Source of the DNA: CAJXMH01 sp040220135
Lineage (GTDB): Bacteria; Bacteroidota; Bacteroidia; Flavobacteriales_E; Vicingaceae
Length of the DNA: 64,000 nt
Reading direction: 5' to 3'
NCBI GenBank assembly: GCA_040220135.1
Contig: JAVJTT010000024.1
Location: 417,538-481,537, forward strand
Notes under the pieces: model-generated
What the model saw: the letters and a program-made list of their open reading frames with translations, nothing else
Databases searched by the model: none
Told to the model about the DNA's origin: nothing
Position numbers and translations under genes: made by a program
Shown: one piece after another, positions 60,579 to 64,000 of the stretch
Layout of the letters: the number at the start of each line of letters is the position of its first letter
Position numbering within the stretch: the first letter of the stretch is position 1

Positions 60579-60710
60579 AATTTTATTTTTTCAAGCAACG
60601 CTAGGCTGACCGGATTCGGTTCTTTTCCAATGCCATACTGCCCATCCAATAAATAATGTGGTTGAAATTTCAACAATACTGAAAAAGAGAGAGTGCATGG
60701 TAAAGTCACC
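60162..60710. repeat. repeat B of the partial tandem duplication (partner 58772-59321)
   Basis: This copy includes the 5' part of the complete MDR gene and then about 120 bp of a second DUF6326 3' end, after which the match stops abruptly at the sequence TAAAGTCACC. Confidence 0.85.
60591..60710 (-). pseudogene. 3' remnant of a second DUF6326 gene
   Basis: The minus-strand frame repeats the last 40 codons of 59202-59618 (MHSLFFSIVEISTTLFIGWAVW-like, then RTESGQPSVA) with about one change in ten bases, and has no start. It marks the right boundary of the tandem duplication. Confidence 0.75.
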
Positions 60711-60744
60711 ATTTGTATTCAAAGCGCAGAGTGTTTTTTTAATG

Positions 60745-61311
60745 TTATAATCTATATCCAATTCGCAAGTGCATATTCAATTCTAATCCACTTTCGTCTT
60801 CTGAATAGCCGGCGCTCTCAGCAAAGGTGTAACTATAACCTACTCCTAAACCTGCTTCATAATTAAAGTGAGCTCCTATATTCCTTCTGATTCCCCAAGT
60901 AGGTATAATGGCGAAATCACTTACCACCGGAGCATCGTCCGTATTGAAAAGAGCAAATTCTGGATGGTAACTCGACTTTATTGCGATGAAATTGCCGCTA
61001 TTTCCATCAACACTTTTTGAATTTTTAGTGCGTTTATTTAGGTTGTAATAAAACCTTGGCTCAATTACTATTACAGGTGTGAGGATAAACGGAGAGTTAT
61101 AATCATCATAATAAGTGGTTTCCCAAATGCCAAAATCAAATCCAAGTTCAGTTCTCAGTGCAATGCTATTTGAGAGTTTTACTTCGTTATAGGCCCAGAG
61201 TCCTAAAACTCCTGTTTGAACTCCGAATAATGATTTTTCTACACTTTCGTTTTGAGATTTGGCGACTAAAGTTAGTCCGCATAATGACAGGATGAATACT
61301 ATTTTTTTCAT
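60745..61311 (-). CDS. small outer membrane beta-barrel-like protein
   Basis: 188 residues: signal peptide (about 1-19, LVAKSQ), then alternating strands with aromatic ends (YNEVKLSNSIALRTELGFDFG, IVIEPRFYYNLNKR, YEAGLGVGYSYTF) and the terminal LNMHLRIGYRL, the form of Bacteroidota outer membrane barrels of about eight strands. Function unknown. It is read alone. Confidence 0.72.
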   Translation of the reverse strand: MKKIVFILSLCGLTLVAKSQNESVEKSLFGVQTGVLGLWAYNEVKLSNSIALRTELGFDFGIWETTYYDDYNSPFILTPVIVIEPRFYYNLNKRTKNSKSVDGNSGNFIAIKSSYHPEFALFNTDDAPVVSDFAIIPTWGIRRNIGAHFNYEAGLGVGYSYTFAESAGYSEDESGLELNMHLRIGYRL

Positions 61312-61502
61312 GGTTTCTATATTTTAGATTTTTAAAAAGTCCTTTCACTTACTTTAGTTTAGCCTAAGAAAAGGAAGTATCATTCAATGGTTGTATAGAT
61401 CTGATTGAATTGACGATGCAAAGATGCAGTGGAGTGGAAGGTGAATCGTCCTAAAATGTAATTCAGAACTTAATAGTGAGGTTAAAAACCTTTTATGTAA
61501 GC

Positions 61503-61702
61503 TTAAATTTGATTTGACTTCACCCATGCTTTCGGTGACAACCCTTCCTTATTTTTAAAGAAGAAATTGAACACCAATTTGGCATTAAAGTCGCTTTGAT
61601 AGGATATGGTCAAAAGGTAAAGGGATTATGATCTGGATTTAGCGCAAGCTCTCTGAACCGCTCCAAAGGAAAACTATTGATGTATTTATTGAAATTTTGG
61701 CT
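61503..61702 (-). pseudogene. decayed AraC-family DNA-binding end
   Basis: The minus-strand frame starts SQNFNKYINSFPLERFRELA, then PDHNPFTF and a stop. One base on, the frame continues LTISYQSDFNAKLVFNFFF and NKEGLSPKAWVKS to TAA at 61503. Side by side with the AraC-TPR protein (KNFNDFINKKRIEHFQQIV, GLAYESGFNSKSVFNSAFK, VGMTPKAFQKS) the match is plain. One frameshift and the loss of everything upstream make it a pseudogene. Confidence 0.75.
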
Positions 61703-61773
61703 AGTTTATTATTTCATAATCTCTCTGCCTTTCCAAGGCATAACAATTTGAGATTTGGTTCAAATTGCAAGCT

Positions 61774-61802
61774 AAAAAAGTGTAAACGATGTTTGTATAT
61801 CG
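61774..61802 (+). repeat. third copy of the GTGTAAA(G/C)GATGTTTGTATA repeat
   Basis: AAAAAGTGTAAACGATGTTT and TGTATATCG match the copies at 46882-46930 in 17 of 19 bases or better. The CGAT...ATCG ends make this copy slightly palindromic. Confidence 0.55.
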
Positions 61803-62230
61803 TACCTTGCATATTTATAGATACATGCTTCACACTAAATTAGTCTCTAAGCTCTTTGATTGCCCGCCAGACTGTCTCGGTCGGACGGTATTCTTAATTC
61901 ATTTTCATTAAAGCAGCCTAAAAGTACGTTTCTATAAAATACCCTCCATAACTTGTCGAAGTATTCTGCCTCCTATTGCTAAAGTAACCTTGCTTCGATT
62001 AGCTTAAAGCCCGACTTGTGCAAGGCTTGCTTCAACAAATTTTGCTGCCGAGACGGATTTTGCTTGGAAATGCGCAACTGAAAATCAGCTAGAAAATAGG
62101 CCGCAAGAAAAAAGTAGTCACCTTAAAAGTGCTTAAAATGAGTTGCTTTTCAACAAAAGTGAGGGTTTTGATACTTATGCTGAAGCTTCACCGCAAGCAT
62201 GCATCAGTTATCAATGTTGCAGCTAGCTTT

Positions 62231-63190
62231 TTAGAGTTCAATTTGTTCGGATTTGTGACTAATTAGTGATTTGTATTCTTCTTTTATTTCTTCACTTAAG
62301 AAACTTTTTTCAATAAACTTAAACCATTTCGGAACCAACTTTTTATATTTTTTATATATGTTTTCTATCACCTTTGGGTCCAAACCGGCACCTTCCATTG
62401 CAATTTCAAAATCTTTCTTTTTGATTTTTTTCTTCTTGCCATTTAAGTTTAAAGCTAAATCTTCATCATCTCCTTCTACTACTAGTTCAGAGGCGACTAG
62501 ATCATAAGCAGGGCACAAATCATATTCAGAATTCCTTTTCAAAAGAGAAAAGTTCTTAAGGTGCATATCATTATTTCCTGTTAAAAAACTAAATAGTACC
62601 AATTCAAAAAAATCTATAACATTCAGCCCTGAATTTGCGCTATATTTTTTTATAGCTATTGCTATTTGTTCATATGATCCTTTGTACTTGTGTTCTGTCA
62701 ATCTTTCTGTTATTTGGCACATGTCTTCCATATGAAGCTTACCTCCTTTATTTCTATCAATTCGTTTTGTTATGTAAGCTAATTCACCAGATTTCAATCT
62801 AATAAGCGAATGCTCTACTGTTTTTAATTTGCTAACCTCTGCTAAATGCATGGTTAGGTCTTCAATCATAGGTAAGCTTGCGTATATTTTTGTTTGGGGC
62901 TTTAATATGTATTCTCCCCAAAGGCCGACAATTGTTAATCTTTCTGGTCCTGATGAGTTTTCCGGAAAACCAAGGGATAGTTTAGGCTGAACTCCTGTTA
63001 CTGTTTTTTGACTTTTAACTACTTGTTCGGCTAACTCTAAAATTTGATCTTCTGTAAAATCTAATTCTGGGGGATTAATTTTTCCAAAGAATTTTTTACT
63101 ACATTTTTCATGATACCCTTTAGAACCAGCTTCAGTTATCAATTCATCTGATTCAATTTCCTTATAACAATAAAGGCACTTATTCTCCAT
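62231..63190 (-). CDS. hipT: HipT-type toxin kinase (HipA C-terminal domain)
   Basis: 319 residues. An N-terminal Cys/His cluster (CLYCYKEI and YHEKC, residues 5-30) looks like a small zinc ribbon. The HipA-type kinase follows: TGVQPKLSL (65-73), ILKPQ (ATP Lys97), TKRIDR, GNNDMHLKNFSLL (catalytic Asp208) and YDLCPAYDLVAS (metal Asp230). HipA and HipT kinases phosphorylate glutamyl- or tryptophanyl-tRNA synthetase and stop growth. The N-terminal subdomain of HipA is missing here and is encoded separately as HipS just upstream, the HipBST arrangement. It overlaps hipS by 11 bp. Confidence 0.88.
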   Translation of the reverse strand: MENKCLYCYKEIESDELITEAGSKGYHEKCSKKFFGKINPPELDFTEDQILELAEQVVKSQKTVTGVQPKLSLGFPENSSGPERLTIVGLWGEYILKPQTKIYASLPMIEDLTMHLAEVSKLKTVEHSLIRLKSGELAYITKRIDRNKGGKLHMEDMCQITERLTEHKYKGSYEQIAIAIKKYSANSGLNVIDFFELVLFSFLTGNNDMHLKNFSLLKRNSEYDLCPAYDLVASELVVEGDDEDLALNLNGKKKKIKKKDFEIAMEGAGLDPKVIENIYKKYKKLVPKWFKFIEKSFLSEEIKEEYKSLISHKSEQIEL

Positions 63191-63509
63191 TTTCTTCTTG
63201 TGGTTGGATTGATACTGCGCCTATACAATCATGACAGGTTTTCAATAGTATGCTCATTCTATCTCTCGGATCTAATTTCCAATTTCTTTGCGCTATATCT
63301 AATAACCAACCTTCTGGGATTAATCCGTCAAAAAAAGGAAATAGAATTTTACTGTCATATTGTTGACCTGAAAGTGGGAATTTTACGCTTATTGCCTCTG
63401 ATTCTGGTTGTTTCAGGTATGACTTTTCATATTGAAAATGGTATCCGTCTTCATCTTCAGTCAATATTCCGGCCCACTTGTCATGCATATAAACTTTAGC
63501 TGTTTTCAT
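63180..63509 (-). CDS. hipS: HipS-type protein (HipA N-terminal subdomain)
   Basis: 109 residues corresponding to the N-terminal subdomain of HipA: KVYMHDKWAGILTEDEDGYHFQYE, then SVKFPLSGQQYDSKILFPFFDGLIPEGWLLD and the end DPRDRMSILLKTCHDCIGAVSI. In the tripartite system of enteropathogenic E. coli the HipS protein is the antitoxin that neutralises HipT. It overlaps hipB by 14 bp and hipT by 11 bp. Confidence 0.88.
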   Translation of the reverse strand: MKTAKVYMHDKWAGILTEDEDGYHFQYEKSYLKQPESEAISVKFPLSGQQYDSKILFPFFDGLIPEGWLLDIAQRNWKLDPRDRMSILLKTCHDCIGAVSIQPQEENGE

Positions 63510-63708
63510 TTCTTTCTATTGGTAACGGACCAAGTTCATGGCCGAATAATGATAATACTTGGTTGACTTTGTCCATCATTAAAGATTCTTTCCCTTGTTC
63601 GAGATCACGAACAAATCGTATTCCCACTCCGGCTTTAAACGAGAGGTCTTCTTGCGTTAGTCCTAGTCTTTTGCGCCTTTCTTTTACAAATTGGCTTAAT
63701 TTTCCCAT
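63496..63708 (-). CDS. hipB: HipB-type HTH regulator/antitoxin
   Basis: 70 residues, a single Xre-type helix-turn-helix (FVKERRKRLGLTQEDLSFKAGVGIRFVRDLEQGK) and a short end. It binds operator DNA as a dimer and represses the operon. ATG at 63708 is 8 bp from the nearest of four 18 bp operators. First gene of hipB-hipS-hipT. Confidence 0.92.
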   Translation of the reverse strand: MGKLSQFVKERRKRLGLTQEDLSFKAGVGIRFVRDLEQGKESLMMDKVNQVLSLFGHELGPLPIERNENS

Positions 63709-63716
63709 ATTGTTAT

Positions 63717-63859
63717 TATACCTGTTCGGGTATAAATGTAGTGATTTTAATTAAAAATATACCCGTTCAGGTATAAAAACACTTAAGATGTGATTTTATA
63801 TACCCGTTCGGATATAGAGATGTGTATCTTAATGAAAGTATTATACCCATTCAGGTATA
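63717..63859. promoter_or_regulatory. four 18 bp HipB operators
   Basis: Inverted repeats of the form TATACC-N6-GGTATA: 63717-63734 (TATACCTGTTCGGGTATA), 63758-63775 (TATACCCGTTCAGGTATA), 63799-63816 (TATACCCGTTCGGATATA) and 63842-63859 (TATACCCATTCAGGTATA). Start-to-start distances are 41, 41 and 43 bp, close to four turns of DNA, so the bound dimers would sit on one face. E. coli hipBA also has four operators of related design (TATCC-N8-GGATA). Confidence 0.88.
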
Positions 63860-63897
63860 ATTTAATTCTGACTAACGTCAAAAAATAGTTTTGATTA

Positions 63898-63999
63898 TCA
63901 ATTAGTTACAAATCCTAAATCTTGAGGATTTAAATCAAATTTATTGATTTGATTTTTAATTCTTTTGACGAGTCCCCTTTTCCTTTTTTGATCAAGGAA
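63898..63999 (-). CDS. C-terminal end of an unidentified protein entering from the right
   Basis: Open minus-strand frame from the window edge to TGA at 63898, 33 residues (FLDQKRKRGLVKRIKNQINK, FDLNPQDLGFVTN). The pattern of basic helix followed by LxxQDLGF recalls the middle of H-NS-like proteins, but it is too short to name. It stops 39 bp before the outermost HipB operator. Confidence 0.35.
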   Translation of the reverse strand, partial: FLDQKRKRGLVKRIKNQINKFDLNPQDLGFVTN

Positions 64000-64000
64000 C

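Larger units (their letters stand above)
61312..62230. other. 919 bp gene-free stretch with regulator debris
   Basis: It holds the AraC remnant (61503-61702), the third copy of the GTGTAAA repeat (61774-61802), and a startless minus-strand frame of 47 codons (62122 to a TAG at 61979) reading YFLADFQLRISKQNPSRQ and LLKQALHKSGFKLIEARLL, which looks like the tail of a lost gene. No intact gene is seen. Confidence 0.5.

Noticed and set aside
1..64000. tRNA or rRNA genes and complete insertion sequences
   Set aside because: No cloverleaf with a TTCGAAT-type arm, no rRNA-like stretch, no transposase and no terminal inverted repeats were recognised on reading; small degenerate cases could be missed without a covariance search.

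Overview
The window is chromosomal DNA of a Bacteroidota bacterium, probably a marine, gliding-type member of Flavobacteriia or Cytophagia. The evidence is a PorP/SprF-type type IX secretion protein, a T9SS type B sorting domain, a giant PKD-repeat secreted protein, BNR-repeat and carboxypeptidase-regulatory-like secreted proteins, soluble kinases with the SHQFRTPL H-box, families such as DUF1772/DUF4386 found beside AraC regulators, TAnnTTTG-type promoters, and few recognisable Shine-Dalgarno sequences. No rRNA, tRNA, CRISPR array, integrase or complete insertion sequence was recognised.

0.3-11.4 kb: an SPFH/band 7 membrane protein, a RimK-like ATP-grasp ligase coupled to an M14/AstE-like deacylase, a small secreted protein, then a divergent block with a 1913-residue PKD adhesin, a tiny protein made of a signal peptide plus a T9SS sorting domain, and PorP/SprF. 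The last FN3 domain of the adhesin looks split between the adhesin and the tiny protein. 11.5-19.9 kb: one long signalling operon (three soluble histidine kinases, a LytTR regulator, a receiver-PP2C phosphatase, a small secreted protein) closed by a strong terminator. 20-29.4 kb: mostly housekeeping genes (RimB-like protease, ettA, hisS-hutH, a BNR/sortilin-like secreted protein).

29.6-40.9 kb is the most interesting part: an accessory island read almost wholly on the minus strand. Seven copies (R0-R6) of a degenerate 80-210 bp repeat sit at the 3' ends or junctions of the units: baeRF, two ParE-type toxin-antitoxin pairs, a RhuM-Fic gene broken by an in-frame stop, a small membrane protein and a GHKL ATPase-PD-(D/E)xK nuclease fusion. 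An OmpA-like gene lies in the opposite direction. The layout, gene followed by repeat in one orientation, recalls integron cassettes, but the repeats share a conserved short reading frame (FKQRMGMLF ... FSSAVDYAGEQ) instead of obvious attC core sites. The island ends with an AT-rich pair, an HD-type dNTPase and a poly(A)-polymerase-like nucleotidyltransferase, directly upstream of the GHKL-nuclease gene. I regard these three genes as a candidate undescribed defence module.

41-46.7 kb is a GC-richer RND efflux operon (outer membrane factor, adaptor, pump). 47-62 kb is an accessory, minus-strand region of CPBP protease, LRR lipoprotein, MDR and NmrA oxidoreductases, small membrane DUF proteins, a mini cytochrome and AraC regulators. 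It is full of decay: two truncated Crp/Fnr genes, an AraC HTH remnant, and a partial tandem duplication that left a truncated oxidoreductase and a DUF6326 tail. 62.2-63.9 kb is a complete HipBST toxin-antitoxin operon with four near-identical 18 bp operators spaced about four helical turns apart. The last bases hold the C-terminal end of another minus-strand reading frame.
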